A stretch of 53,437 nt of DNA from Arthrobacter sp. 135MFCol5.1 (GTDB lineage: Bacteria; Actinomycetota; Actinomycetes; Actinomycetales; Micrococcaceae): positions 1-53,437 of the forward strand of contig NZ_KB895470.1 in the NCBI RefSeq assembly GCF_000374865.1, given 5' to 3'. Below the pieces are notes generated by a model. The model made no database searches. It had not been told where the DNA came from and saw nothing but the letters and a program-made list of their open reading frames with translations. The translations under genes were made by a program, and so were the position numbers. Positions 41,341 to 50,579 of this stretch are shown here, in pieces (position 1 is the stretch's first letter; each line of letters begins with the position of its first letter).

Positions 41341-42183
41341 TTAGCCCCGGCTGGTCCCGGGCAGGGCGCGCCCCGCCACCACCGTCGCGTCCAAGTCCTC
41401 CGAGCGGACCGTCTGCGTCCGGAACCCGGCCGCAGCCAGGATTGCAGATGTGCCGGCCGCCTGGCGTTCACTGGTTTCGATCAGCAAGTGTCCCCCGGGC
41501 GCGAGCCACTCGATGGAGCCGGCGGCAACGCGGCGGTGGAAGTCCAGCCCGTCCTCGCCGCCGTCCAGTGAAGCCACCGGCTCGTAGAGCCGGGCTTCGG
41601 GCGGCATGGTCCTGATGGCCCCGGTGGGCACATAGGGCGCGTTGACGGCCAACAGCCCGACCCGGCCGTGCAGCGAGGAAGGGAGTGCCTCGAACAGATC
41701 GCCCCGATGGACGCGGCCGCCCAGCGGCCCGATGTTTCGCATCGCACACCGTGCGGCTGTGGCGTCGATGTCGGCCGCGTGCAGCTCCACACCGGGCAGC
41801 GCGTAGAGGATGGCAGCCCCCATGGCGCCGGACCCGCAGCACAGGTCGACGACCACCTGAGCTACCGCCAGGGAAGAGCCGGACAAGAGGGCCACAGCAT
41901 GGTTGACCAGCAGTTCAGTACGGCGACGCGGTACGAAAACCCCGGGCTCGACAACAATGCGGCGGCCCGCGAACTCCGCCCAGCCCAGCACGTACTCCAG
42001 CGGCACCCCTTCAACGCGCCGCTGCACATTCAGCGCGAGCTCCGCAGGCCCGGACGCGTCCGACAGCAGCAGCCGGGCCTCCTCCTCGGCGAAAACGCAG
42101 CCGGCGGAACGCAGGAGGGTGGCGATGTGGCCGAAGGCCCGGGTGGGGTGGCTGTCAACGGCGCTTGATTCAGGATCTGGCAT
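41341..42183 (-). CDS. Putative protein-(glutamine-N5) methyltransferase, PrmC-related
   Basis: A 280-residue HemK/PrmC-like SAM methyltransferase. An N-terminal helical domain (about 1-80) precedes the Rossmann core with VVDLCCGSGAMGAAI (motif I). The catalytic motif reads NAPY instead of the NPPY of true PrmC, a trait of the PrmC-related methyltransferase subgroup. It may modify a protein other than the release factors. The ATG at 42183 with AGAGGCG upstream is preferred to earlier in-frame ATGs. Confidence 0.85.
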   Translation of the reverse strand: MPDPESSAVDSHPTRAFGHIATLLRSAGCVFAEEEARLLLSDASGPAELALNVQRRVEGVPLEYVLGWAEFAGRRIVVEPGVFVPRRRTELLVNHAVALLSGSSLAVAQVVVDLCCGSGAMGAAILYALPGVELHAADIDATAARCAMRNIGPLGGRVHRGDLFEALPSSLHGRVGLLAVNAPYVPTGAIRTMPPEARLYEPVASLDGGEDGLDFHRRVAAGSIEWLAPGGHLLIETSERQAAGTSAILAAAGFRTQTVRSEDLDATVVAGRALPGTSRG

Positions 42184-42372
42184 ATCGACGCCTCTCATGT
42201 GAATCAGCGGGAACACTCACCGACACCGTCCGCCACCAGTCTGGATCGGCATGCGGTGGACAACGAAAACTGCAGAAGACGGCATCGTCGCCTGCTGCAA
42301 CAGCCGGACTTCCCCATGCTAACGGCCAGCCCGATGCAGGGAAATGGGGCCAAGTGTTGAAAGGATGGAACC

Positions 42373-43419
42373 ATGACCACCGGCACAGCCAGCAGCGCTC
42401 TTTGGATCGGCAGCTACACCGACGACGCAGGCGGCCGTGCCAGCGGCATCGGCGCGGTGGGCACGCGCCAGGACGGAAGCCTTGAATGGCTGGGCACGGC
42501 GGTCGAGGCCCCGTCGCCGTCGTTCGTGGCCGTCCACCCAACTCAGCCGGTGGTGTACGCGGCCGCCGAGCACCGCCAGGAAGTGCGGGCCTACCGCCGC
42601 CGGGGCAATTTCGGTTTGGAGCCGCACGGACAGCCCCAACCGGCCGGCGAGGCCACGTGCCATGTCGCCGTGGATCCGGCCGGGCGGTTCCTCACTGCGG
42701 CGTGCTGGGGTGACGGTCAGGTCCTCCTCTACGAATTGGATAACGACGGCGCCATCACCGGGCGGTTCCCCGGCGCACCATCGGTGGATCCCTACGCCGG
42801 CACGGCCCCCGGCAGCCCCAGGCAAAGCCGCGCCCACGCCGGCCTGATGCTGCAGGACGGCCGCATCATGACCACCGACCTGGGCCATGACGTGCTCCGT
42901 ATCTGGAACTATGTGCCGGGAACCGGGCTGGTGCCCGACCATCATGTGGTCCTCCCCCGCGGCAGCGGTCCCCGGCACATGGTCCAGCACCACACCGGCG
43001 CCGTTTTCATCGTGTCCGAATACTCCGTGGAGGTCTTCGTGGTCCGCGCGGACGCTGGCACCTACGAACTGATATTCAGCGGACCGGCCACAGCGAGCGG
43101 TGGCAAGGACAGCGATTCCGCGGCCGAGATCTGCCTCGGCCCCCAGGGCAGGTTCGCCTATGCCGGTGTCCGCGGCTCGAACATCATCAGCGTCCTGGCC
43201 GTCACAGAAGGCGGCACGGGACTCATCCCCGTCAAAGACGTCCCCAGTGGCGGTGACTGGCCCCGGCACCACCTGGTCCGGGGAAACCGGCTGCACGTAG
43301 CCCACGAACGGTCGGACAACATCGCCACATTTGACCTGGACCCCGCCAGCGGCATCCCCGGCCCGGTCCTGCACCGCCTTTCCACCCCGTCACCCACCGC
43401 CCTCATAAACGCCGGTTAA
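42373..43419 (+). CDS. Lactonase-family seven-bladed beta-propeller (YbhE type)
   Basis: A 348-residue member of the lactonase family that includes 6-phosphogluconolactonase YbhE and muconate-lactonizing-type propellers. Repeated blade motifs include SFVAVHPTQPVVYAA, CHVAVDPAGRFL, GPRHMVQHHTGAVFIVSEYS and LGPQGRFAYAGVRG with a conserved Arg-His pair. The likely job is hydrolysis of a sugar lactone in the cytoplasm. AAAGGATGGAACC precedes the ATG. It precedes the amylase gene but is separated by 176 bases with its own control region. Confidence 0.88.
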   Translation: MTTGTASSALWIGSYTDDAGGRASGIGAVGTRQDGSLEWLGTAVEAPSPSFVAVHPTQPVVYAAAEHRQEVRAYRRRGNFGLEPHGQPQPAGEATCHVAVDPAGRFLTAACWGDGQVLLYELDNDGAITGRFPGAPSVDPYAGTAPGSPRQSRAHAGLMLQDGRIMTTDLGHDVLRIWNYVPGTGLVPDHHVVLPRGSGPRHMVQHHTGAVFIVSEYSVEVFVVRADAGTYELIFSGPATASGGKDSDSAAEICLGPQGRFAYAGVRGSNIISVLAVTEGGTGLIPVKDVPSGGDWPRHHLVRGNRLHVAHERSDNIATFDLDPASGIPGPVLHRLSTPSPTALINAG

Positions 43420-43456
43420 CAGCAAGGCACCAGCGAACGCCAGCTTCCCCAAACGC

Positions 43457-43485
43457 TGGAGTAATCCGGTGCAAGCGCTTACAGT
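43457..43485 (+). promoter_or_regulatory. Alpha-amylase promoter with LacI-type operator
   Basis: TACAGT (43480-43485) is the likely -10, with a weak TGGAGT (43457-43462) 17 bases upstream. TGCAAGCGCTTACA (43470-43483) matches the operator of the GH65 operon base for base over 14 positions and abuts the -10 in the same way. Repression in the absence of maltodextrin is the natural reading; the repressor is not in this window. Confidence 0.68.
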
Positions 43486-43501
43486 TGTGACTTGGTTCAC
43501 A
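43486..43501 (+). promoter_or_regulatory. CRP/GlxR-like palindrome at the amylase promoter
   Basis: TGTGA-CTTGGT-TCACA is a perfect match to the TGTGA-N6-TCACA consensus, directly after the -10. Overlap with the expected start site suggests catabolite-linked repression, or an alternative promoter. Binding is not shown. Confidence 0.6.
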
Positions 43502-43595
43502 AGGACAGCAAGCTGCCCTTTCGAGCTCTCCTGCCGCATCCCCATGTCAACGGCACGCCTGTACAGCAGCGCTGCTTCCCAGGAAGGTCTCACCC

Positions 43596-46500
43596 TTGTT
43601 ATTCCGCACCCCCCATGGCGCGCCCCCACGCGCCCACCTGCCGGCCACTCCGGCAGCATCCCAGCACGTCACTGCGTCCCGGCGGAACAAACGGTCCCGC
43701 CGCGCCGCATCCCGGCCAACTTCCGCAATCCACCTCACCGCTGCCCGGTCCGCCGCCGCATTGCTGGCAACGGCACTCGCCGCAGGCATCGCGGTCCTTC
43801 CGGCCCAGGCGGCGCCCGGCATCAAGGATCCCGGACCCAAGAACCCGGGCTCCGCTCCGGCACTGCATTCGCTGCGCGGCCCCGTGACCGACGAAAACTT
43901 CTACTTTGTCATGGCGGACCGGTTCAACAACGGCAGCACCGCCAACGACCAGGGCGGCCTGGGCCCGGATCCCATGGTGTCCGGCTTCGACCCCACCAAG
44001 AAGGGTTTCTACAACGGCGGCGACCTGGCCGGCCTGCGCAACAAGATCGATTACATCCAAGGCCTGGGCACCACCTCCATCTGGTTGACGCCCAGCTTCA
44101 AGAACAAGGCAGTCCAGCCGGAGGACAAGTCGGCCGGGTATCACGGTTACTGGGTCACCGACTTCACCCAGATCGATCCGCACCTGGGCACCAACGATGA
44201 ACTCAAGGCGCTCATCGACGAGGCACACGCCCGCGGCATGAAGGTCTACTTCGACATCATCACCAACCACACGGCGGACGTCATCGGCTACGAAGAGGGC
44301 GACCGCAAAGGCTACGTATCCAAGGACGCCGCACCGTACAAAACTGCCTCGGGCCAACCGTTTGATGACCGGGATTACGCCGGCACCGGGACCTTCCCGC
44401 AGCTGGATGCCGGGACATCGTTCCCCTACAAGCCGGTCCTGGCGCCCGGCGAAGAAAACCTCAAAGTACCGGCCTGGTTGAACGATCCCACGCTGTACCA
44501 CAACCGGGGCGACACCACCTTCACCGGCGAGGACTCCATGTACGGCGACTTCTTCGGCCTCGATGACCTCTTCACCGAAAACCCCACGGTGGTGCACGGC
44601 ATGGAAGACATCTACACATCGTGGATCGGCAATTTTGGCGTGGATGGCTTCCGGATCGACACCATGAAGCACGTGAACAACGAGTTCTGGCAGGAATTCG
44701 GCCCCAAGGTCCTCAGCTACGCCAAGGAACACGGCAAGGACGAATTCTTCATGTTCGGCGAGGTGTTCGATACCAGCAAGAGCTTCACCTCCCAGTTCAC
44801 CACCCGCAACAAAATGCAGGCAGTCCTGGATTTCCCGTTCCAGGATGCCGCCCGCAACTTCGCGTCCAAGAGCCAGGACGCCAAAGGACTCCAGGCCTTT
44901 TTCGCCGGCGATGACTGGTACACCGACGCCGATTCCAACGTCTACGAACTGCCCACCTTTCTCGGAAACCACGACATGGGCCGCATCGGCAGCTTCATCA
45001 GCCAGGACAACCCCGCCGCAGGCGACGCCGAGAAGGTGGCACGGGACGAACTGGCCCACGAGCTGATGTACTTCTCGCGCGGCAACCCGGTGGTGTACTA
45101 CGGCGACGAACAGGGCTTCACCGGACCGGGCGGTGACCAGGATGCCCGGCAGACGCTCTTCGCCAGCAAAGTTCCGGACTACCTCGACGACGACCTGCTG
45201 GGCACGGACGCCACCCACGCCACCGACAACTTCAACCCAAGCCACCCGCTGTACGCCAAGATCCGGGAGCTTGCAGCCCTCACCAAGGAGCACCCGGCGC
45301 TGCGGAACGGCGCACACCAAAACCGTTACGCCTCCGACGGCCCGGGCATCTACGCCTTCTCCCGCACGGACGCCCAGGACCAGCGCGAATACGTGGTGGC
45401 ACTGAACAACAGCGCCCAGGCCCGGACGGCGGACGTTCCCACCTACATCGCCAAGCGCAGCTACACGCGCGTTTACGGCGAAGGCGCCAATGAAGCCAAA
45501 ACCTCTGACGCCAAACTGACGGTGACCGTCCCGCCGCTTTCCGCCGTCGTCTACGAATCCTCAGGCCGCATTCCGCACTCAAAGGCCGCTCCCGCCGTCG
45601 CCCTCCAACAGCCGGCAGCAGCCACGAGTGACAACGGGCGCATCCAGGTGACGGCCGACGTCGATGGTACGTCGTTCTACGAGGTCACCTTCGAGGCCAG
45701 GACGGCGGGCGGCAGCTGGGAGCCGATCGGGACGGACGACACCGCCCCGTACCAGGTGTTCCACGACGTGGCGGCCTTGGATGCCGGGACACCGCTGGAA
45801 TACCGCGCCACCGTGCTGGACAACGGCGGCCACACAGCCACCAGCCAAGGCCGCTCCACCAACGTTCCCGCGCCCGTGCTGACCCTCCAGAAGCCTGCCG
45901 AAGGCAGCAGCGTCGAGGGCAAAGTGGAGCTGAGCGCCACGGCTGAGCCGGAGAAGGCAAGCCATGTGGTGTCCTTCGAGCGCAGCGTCAATGGCGGGGA
46001 TTGGACGTCGGTGGGCACCGACTCGTCCTCGCCCGTGTACTCGGCCACTGATGACGTCTCCGGACTCGCGGACGGTACCAAGGTCCAATACCGGGCGGCG
46101 ATGACCGGCGCCGGCTTCAACGTCACCAGCGGCACCAGGACTGTCCTGGTGGGCCAGGCCCCGCAGCCCGACTCGGTCACGGTGGCCGGATCACTGAACC
46201 AGGCCATGGGTTGCACCGCGCAGTGGGATCCGGCCTGCCCGCAGGCAAAGATGGTCCTGGACCAGGCGGACCGGATCTGGCGGCTGACCGTGGACCTGCC
46301 GTCCGGGAAGTACGAATACAAGGCAGCGCTCAACGGCGGCTGGGACGAAAACTACGGCGCAGACGGCCAGCTCAACGGGCAGAACATCGTGCTGGACCAC
46401 CCCGGCGGCCCGGTCACGTTCCGCTATGACAACAGCACCCACCTGCTCAGCGCCGTCTACGCGTCGCAGCAGCCGGCCGCCGTGGCAGCCGCCGGAAGCA

Positions 46501-46769
46501 TGGACAGCGAGCTGGGCTGCGCCTCGGACTGGGAGCCGTCCTGTGCCCAGGCGCAGCTGGTACTGGACCCGGCCGACCTCCTCTGGAAGCTGTCCATCCC
46601 GGACCTCCCGGCAGGAAGCTACGAGTTCAAGGCCGCCCTCAACAAGTCATGGGACGTCAGCTACGGAGCGGGCGGGGCAACGCCTGGCGCCAACATCGTG
46701 TTTAAGCACGACGGCGGCCCGGTCACCTTCCGCTACGACCACTTCACCCATGTGATGACCGCCGGCTAG
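43596..46769 (+). CDS. Secreted multidomain GH13 alpha-amylase with tandem X25-like modules
   Basis: A 1057-residue extracellular starch hydrolase. A long basic N-terminus leads to a signal helix (about 50-70) with likely cleavage after AQA (residue 72). The GH13 catalytic domain (about 85-640) has nucleophile Asp355 in GFRIDTMKH, acid/base Glu389 in MFGEVFD and Asp460 in FLGNHDMG. Two beta-sandwich domains follow (about 660-850), then two homologous modules (about 860-957 and 961-1057) starting GSLNQAMGC and GSMDSELGC, like the X25/starch-binding type modules of amylopullulanases. The TTG start has AGGAAGG 8 bases upstream. Confidence 0.92.
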   Translation: MLFRTPHGAPPRAHLPATPAASQHVTASRRNKRSRRAASRPTSAIHLTAARSAAALLATALAAGIAVLPAQAAPGIKDPGPKNPGSAPALHSLRGPVTDENFYFVMADRFNNGSTANDQGGLGPDPMVSGFDPTKKGFYNGGDLAGLRNKIDYIQGLGTTSIWLTPSFKNKAVQPEDKSAGYHGYWVTDFTQIDPHLGTNDELKALIDEAHARGMKVYFDIITNHTADVIGYEEGDRKGYVSKDAAPYKTASGQPFDDRDYAGTGTFPQLDAGTSFPYKPVLAPGEENLKVPAWLNDPTLYHNRGDTTFTGEDSMYGDFFGLDDLFTENPTVVHGMEDIYTSWIGNFGVDGFRIDTMKHVNNEFWQEFGPKVLSYAKEHGKDEFFMFGEVFDTSKSFTSQFTTRNKMQAVLDFPFQDAARNFASKSQDAKGLQAFFAGDDWYTDADSNVYELPTFLGNHDMGRIGSFISQDNPAAGDAEKVARDELAHELMYFSRGNPVVYYGDEQGFTGPGGDQDARQTLFASKVPDYLDDDLLGTDATHATDNFNPSHPLYAKIRELAALTKEHPALRNGAHQNRYASDGPGIYAFSRTDAQDQREYVVALNNSAQARTADVPTYIAKRSYTRVYGEGANEAKTSDAKLTVTVPPLSAVVYESSGRIPHSKAAPAVALQQPAAATSDNGRIQVTADVDGTSFYEVTFEARTAGGSWEPIGTDDTAPYQVFHDVAALDAGTPLEYRATVLDNGGHTATSQGRSTNVPAPVLTLQKPAEGSSVEGKVELSATAEPEKASHVVSFERSVNGGDWTSVGTDSSSPVYSATDDVSGLADGTKVQYRAAMTGAGFNVTSGTRTVLVGQAPQPDSVTVAGSLNQAMGCTAQWDPACPQAKMVLDQADRIWRLTVDLPSGKYEYKAALNGGWDENYGADGQLNGQNIVLDHPGGPVTFRYDNSTHLLSAVYASQQPAAVAAAGSMDSELGCASDWEPSCAQAQLVLDPADLLWKLSIPDLPAGSYEFKAALNKSWDVSYGAGGATPGANIVFKHDGGPVTFRYDHFTHVMTAG

Positions 46770-46787
46770 CGTTCGCCGGCGACACAC

Positions 46788-46838
46788 CGAAGGGCCCCGC
46801 CGCTTCCCGGGCAGTTCACCCAGCGGCGGGGCCCTTCG
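46788..46838. terminator. Bidirectional terminator between amylase and malQ
   Basis: Perfect 17-base arms (46788-46804 and 46822-46838), 17-base loop, placed between the convergent gene ends. Confidence 0.85.
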
Positions 46839-46852
46839 TCAATGAACACCAG

Positions 46853-49072
46853 TCAGGATCCGTGCAGGGCCCCGTCCACCACCGCGAGCAGCGAGTTGAA
46901 CCTCTTGTTGGCCGGAAGGTCGTCCAGGAAGACCGGTTTGCCGTCGGGGCCGCCCAAAGGCACCTGCCAGTTGGGGTACAGCGCTTCGGTGGTCCCGGGC
47001 TGGTTCTGGACCCGCCGCTCCCCCACCGCATCCACCAGGGCCACGCCGAGCAGCACCGAAGGCGCCTGGGCCAGCAGCAGGTGCAGCGCCTCGATGGTGT
47101 TCGCCTCGGCACCGGGTTCGCCCGGTCCGGTGGTGTTCGCCTCGGTGAGATAACCGCGTTCGCGCAGCAGGGCGAACATCTTTTCCAGCGACGCATTGTG
47201 CTCGGCCCGCTCGTCCTCCTCGGAGCGCTCCAGCAGGCCAAGACGGCTCCGCAACGCCACATGGTCACCCGCGAGGTAGCCGGCGGTGGGCGGGAGGTCG
47301 TGCGTGTTGACGCTGGCGAGTGCCTGCGTCCGGTACTTTTCGGGCGCCAGCGGGGAGGCGCCGTCGTACTCGAACCACAGGATGGACGTGCCCAGGATGC
47401 CGCGGGCAGCGAGGTAGTCACGCACCCACGGTTCAAAGGTTCCCAGGTCCTCCCCGATCACCACGGCACCGGCGCGGTGCGCTTCGAGGGCGAGGATGCC
47501 GATCAGGGCCTCATGGTCATACCGGACGTAGGCGCCGTCCCCCGGCGCGTTGCCGGCAGGGATCCACCACAACCGGCACAGGCCCAGGATGTGGTCAACG
47601 CGGATGCCGCCGGCGTGCCTGAGCACGGTGGCGAGCATGTTGCGGAACGGCTCGTAGCCGGTTTCTGCAAGCCGGGTGGGGTGCCATGGCGGCTGGCCCC
47701 AATCCTGGCCCTGCTGGTTGTACATGTCCGGCGGCGCGCCCACGCTGGTGGCCGGCGCCAGCACGCCGCGCAGCGTCCACGCGTCGGCACTGCTGTGGTC
47801 AACCCCTACGGCGAGGTCGTGCACCACTCCCAGCCGCATTCCGGAGCGCAAGGCTGCCTGCTGCGCTTCTTCCAACTGTTCGTCGCAGATCCACTGAAGC
47901 CAGCGGTGGAAACCGATCCGGTCCGCCAATTTCTCCCGCAGTGCCTCCGCCTCGCGGGTTCCGATGGCGCAGGCCGGGTCTGTCCAGAGCGGATCGTCCG
48001 GCGCGAGGTCCTCCCTGATGGCGGACCAGAGGGCAAAGTCGTCCAGGCCGCTGCCGGAGATACGGCAGAACTCGTCGAACGCCGCCTGCCGGGCCGGCGA
48101 GCGCCGGGTGTGGTACAGCATTTCCAGCGCCTGCAGCTTCGCCGCGTAGACGGCATCGCGGTGCAGCCGGGCCCCGTCCCTGTTCAGCCCGGCGACTTCC
48201 TCGTGCAGCTTTTCCAGCGCCGCCCGTTTCCGCGGCCGCAGGTAGGCAAGCTCGGGGACCGCCTCAATACGGATGTAGAGCGGGTTGAAGAACCGCCGCG
48301 TGGACGGGGAATAGGGCGAGGGCTGGATGGGTGGCACCGGTTCCGCCGCGTGCAGGGGATTGACCAGCACATAATCGGCGCCGCGCCCGCCACTGATCGC
48401 CGCCAGGTCCGCCAGGTCCGCGAAATCGCCGATGCCCCACGAGCGCTTGGACCGGACCGAATACAACTGCGTGGCCAGGCCCCAGCCGCGCCGCTCCATC
48501 AGGGGCGCCGCCGTGTCCAGGCGCCCCGGCGTCACCACCAGCGTGGCAGTGGCCGTGGCGCCCTCGGAGTCGGCGTGCAGGGTATGCCAGCCCAGCGGGA
48601 GATCCGGCGGCAGGGAAAAGGTGGCGCGTCCGGTGGGGATGCCGTCGACGTCCCGGGGCTGGACCCAGACGTCCTCCTGGGCCGCCTCGAGTGAGCCTGC
48701 GCCGCCTTCGAGGGCGACCGTCAGCCGGGCCGTTGCGCCGTCCCGGACATGGACCGGAACCTGGGCGGGCTCACCCTGCTTGATGACGACGGCGGGCGGC
48801 AGCATCCGCCGCCATGGCGCCAGTTCCGCTTCCGCCAGGGCAGCTTCGATGTGCTGGTTCGTATGGGCCTGCACACCCAGGGCGGCGAGCACCTTGATCA
48901 GCGTTGGCGCGGCCACGGAGTGCGGGAGCCCGTCCCAGCCTTGGAAGGACGTGCCCACGCCGTGCGCATCCGCCAACTGCTGGAGCAGGTGCGGATCCAC
49001 CGGCGCCTGGGCGGCGGGAGGGTCTGCGGGCATGTTTGGCCGTGGTGCGTGCTGCTGGTCTGAAGCCGTCAT
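46853..49072 (-). CDS. malQ: 4-alpha-glucanotransferase
   Basis: A 739-residue GH77 amylomaltase that transfers maltosyl and longer glucan units and frees glucose, working in the cytoplasm on maltodextrins. An N-terminal extension domain (about 1-200) precedes the barrel, as in actinobacterial MalQ proteins. Motifs: GWGLATQLYSVRSKRSWGIGDF, IRVDHILGL with the nucleophile Asp, VIGEDLGT with the acid Glu, and SVNTHDLPPTAGY with the third Asp. The ATG at 49072 with GAGGCGG upstream is favoured over the extended frame. No copy of the shared operator is visible before it. Confidence 0.95.
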   Translation of the reverse strand: MTASDQQHAPRPNMPADPPAAQAPVDPHLLQQLADAHGVGTSFQGWDGLPHSVAAPTLIKVLAALGVQAHTNQHIEAALAEAELAPWRRMLPPAVVIKQGEPAQVPVHVRDGATARLTVALEGGAGSLEAAQEDVWVQPRDVDGIPTGRATFSLPPDLPLGWHTLHADSEGATATATLVVTPGRLDTAAPLMERRGWGLATQLYSVRSKRSWGIGDFADLADLAAISGGRGADYVLVNPLHAAEPVPPIQPSPYSPSTRRFFNPLYIRIEAVPELAYLRPRKRAALEKLHEEVAGLNRDGARLHRDAVYAAKLQALEMLYHTRRSPARQAAFDEFCRISGSGLDDFALWSAIREDLAPDDPLWTDPACAIGTREAEALREKLADRIGFHRWLQWICDEQLEEAQQAALRSGMRLGVVHDLAVGVDHSSADAWTLRGVLAPATSVGAPPDMYNQQGQDWGQPPWHPTRLAETGYEPFRNMLATVLRHAGGIRVDHILGLCRLWWIPAGNAPGDGAYVRYDHEALIGILALEAHRAGAVVIGEDLGTFEPWVRDYLAARGILGTSILWFEYDGASPLAPEKYRTQALASVNTHDLPPTAGYLAGDHVALRSRLGLLERSEEDERAEHNASLEKMFALLRERGYLTEANTTGPGEPGAEANTIEALHLLLAQAPSVLLGVALVDAVGERRVQNQPGTTEALYPNWQVPLGGPDGKPVFLDDLPANKRFNSLLAVVDGALHGS

Positions 49073-49357
49073 GGGTGTCCGCCTCGTCTGTGATGGTCCC
49101 GAACTTACAGTGCTGCCTGTTGCCCCGGGAGCTGACACCCCAGTGCACAACCGTTGGTTCAGATTATTGCAGGGGGCAGCCGGGGCGAAACCCGGGCCGA
49201 GGATGGCGGCGGCCGCCACAAAACGTCATCCTGCGGCGCTCCGGTTACTCCATGCGACGAAAAGAGAAGGACTAAGGCGGAATTCTGCGGCCGTCCGCGG
49301 AATCTGTGTAGCGTCATGACGATCCACGGCGCGGCAACTATATGGAGGAGACCGGAG

Positions 49358-50404
49358 ATGAGCCTTAGCGAACTGCGGGTGTTCGGACGGTCAGGCACCC
49401 CCATCAGCCCGCTCACCCTTGGCACCATGAACTTTGGCGAAGGAACCGGTGGGCCGCCGGGCGCCCCCACCGGCGCGGATGAGGCCATCCGCATCATCCA
49501 CGCGGCGCTTGATGCCGGCATCACGGCGGTGGACACCGCCGATGTCTATTCCCAGGGCGAGTCCGAACAGGTGGTGGGGAGGGCACTGCGGGGCCGGCGG
49601 GATGACGTCTTCCTGGCCACCAAGTTCCACGGCCAGATGAGCCCCAATCCGGCGCACTCGGGCAACTCCCGCCGCTGGATCACCCAGGCCGTCGAGGGCA
49701 GCCTCCGCCGGCTGCAGACGGACCGCATCGACCTGTACCAGGCGCACCGGCCGGACTACAACACCGACGTCCTGGAAACCATCACCACCCTCAACGACCT
49801 CATCCGCCAGGGCAAGATCCTCTACTACGGCACGTCGGTGTTTACCCCGGCGCAGCTCGTCGAAGCGCAGTGGCTGGCAACCACCAACCACCTGATTCCG
49901 CCGCTGGGCAACCAGGTTCCCTATTCAATGCTGGTCCGCGGCAACGAACGCGACGTGCTGCCCATCGCCCAGCAGTACGGGCTGGGCGTGCTGGCGTACG
50001 GACCCTTGGCCGGCGGCTGGCTTTCCGGCAGCTTCGTCCTTGACTCGGGGAAGCCGCCCACCCGGGTGCACACGCTGCCGGGGCGGTACGACATTTCCGG
50101 GCCCTCCAGCGAGCGGAAGCTGCTGGCAGCGGATTCCCTGGCCCGGCTGGCGGACAAGCTGGAGATGCCCCTGGTGGACCTGGCCGTCGGCTTCGCCCTG
50201 ACCCACCCCGCGATCAGCAGCGTAATCATCGGCCCGCGCAGCGAGGAACACCTTCAGGCATACCTCCGCGCCGCGGATGTCCAGTTGGGCGAGACGGTCC
50301 TGGACGCCATCGACGATCTGGTTCCGCCGGGGACCAACTTCGTGGAGCGGGACGCCGGGGCAATTGTCCCGTCCATCGAGTTCGCCGAATTACGACGCCG
50401 GTAG
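49358..50404 (+). CDS. Aldo/keto reductase (YajO/Kv-beta-like)
   Basis: A 348-residue reductase with SGTPISPLTLGTMNFGEG, Asp and Tyr in VDTADVYSQGESE, Lys in FLATKFHGQMS, and His in YQAHRPDYN, followed by VIIGPRSEEHLQAYL. It is of the same broad subgroup as the gene at 32295 but not a close duplicate. The open frame begins at 49154; GGAGGAG at 49344-49350 supports the ATG at 49358. Substrate unknown. Confidence 0.92.
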   Translation: MSLSELRVFGRSGTPISPLTLGTMNFGEGTGGPPGAPTGADEAIRIIHAALDAGITAVDTADVYSQGESEQVVGRALRGRRDDVFLATKFHGQMSPNPAHSGNSRRWITQAVEGSLRRLQTDRIDLYQAHRPDYNTDVLETITTLNDLIRQGKILYYGTSVFTPAQLVEAQWLATTNHLIPPLGNQVPYSMLVRGNERDVLPIAQQYGLGVLAYGPLAGGWLSGSFVLDSGKPPTRVHTLPGRYDISGPSSERKLLAADSLARLADKLEMPLVDLAVGFALTHPAISSVIIGPRSEEHLQAYLRAADVQLGETVLDAIDDLVPPGTNFVERDAGAIVPSIEFAELRRR

Positions 50405-50511
50405 CGGGCTCACGGGCGCGGCAGCACGGTCAGCGTCCGGCAGCACCGTCACGGCCCGGCGTCGAACGACACCGGCGGGCGGGACGGCGGGGCGGGCCGC
50501 CGGGGAAACTA

Positions 50512-50540
50512 TTGACTAAGCGGTAGAAGACTCCTACGGT
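50512..50540 (+). promoter_or_regulatory. Predicted promoter of the DUF3040 gene
   Basis: TTGACT (50512-50517) and TACGGT (50535-50540) with a 17-base spacer give a TTGACN / TANNNT-type actinobacterial housekeeping promoter, about 40 bases before the ATG. Confidence 0.55.
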
Positions 50541-50579
50541 CGATAGCGAAACCGCCTCCCAGGGAATACAGGGGCTGCC

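Noticed and set aside
43430..43459. CCAGCG ... CGCTGG as lactonase terminator
   Set aside because: Arms are only 6 bases with an 18-base loop; too weak to claim.
43599..45320. Minus-strand 573-codon frame opposite the amylase
   Set aside because: Val/Gly/Glu-rich antisense of the GH13 domain, which has all three catalytic residues on the plus strand.
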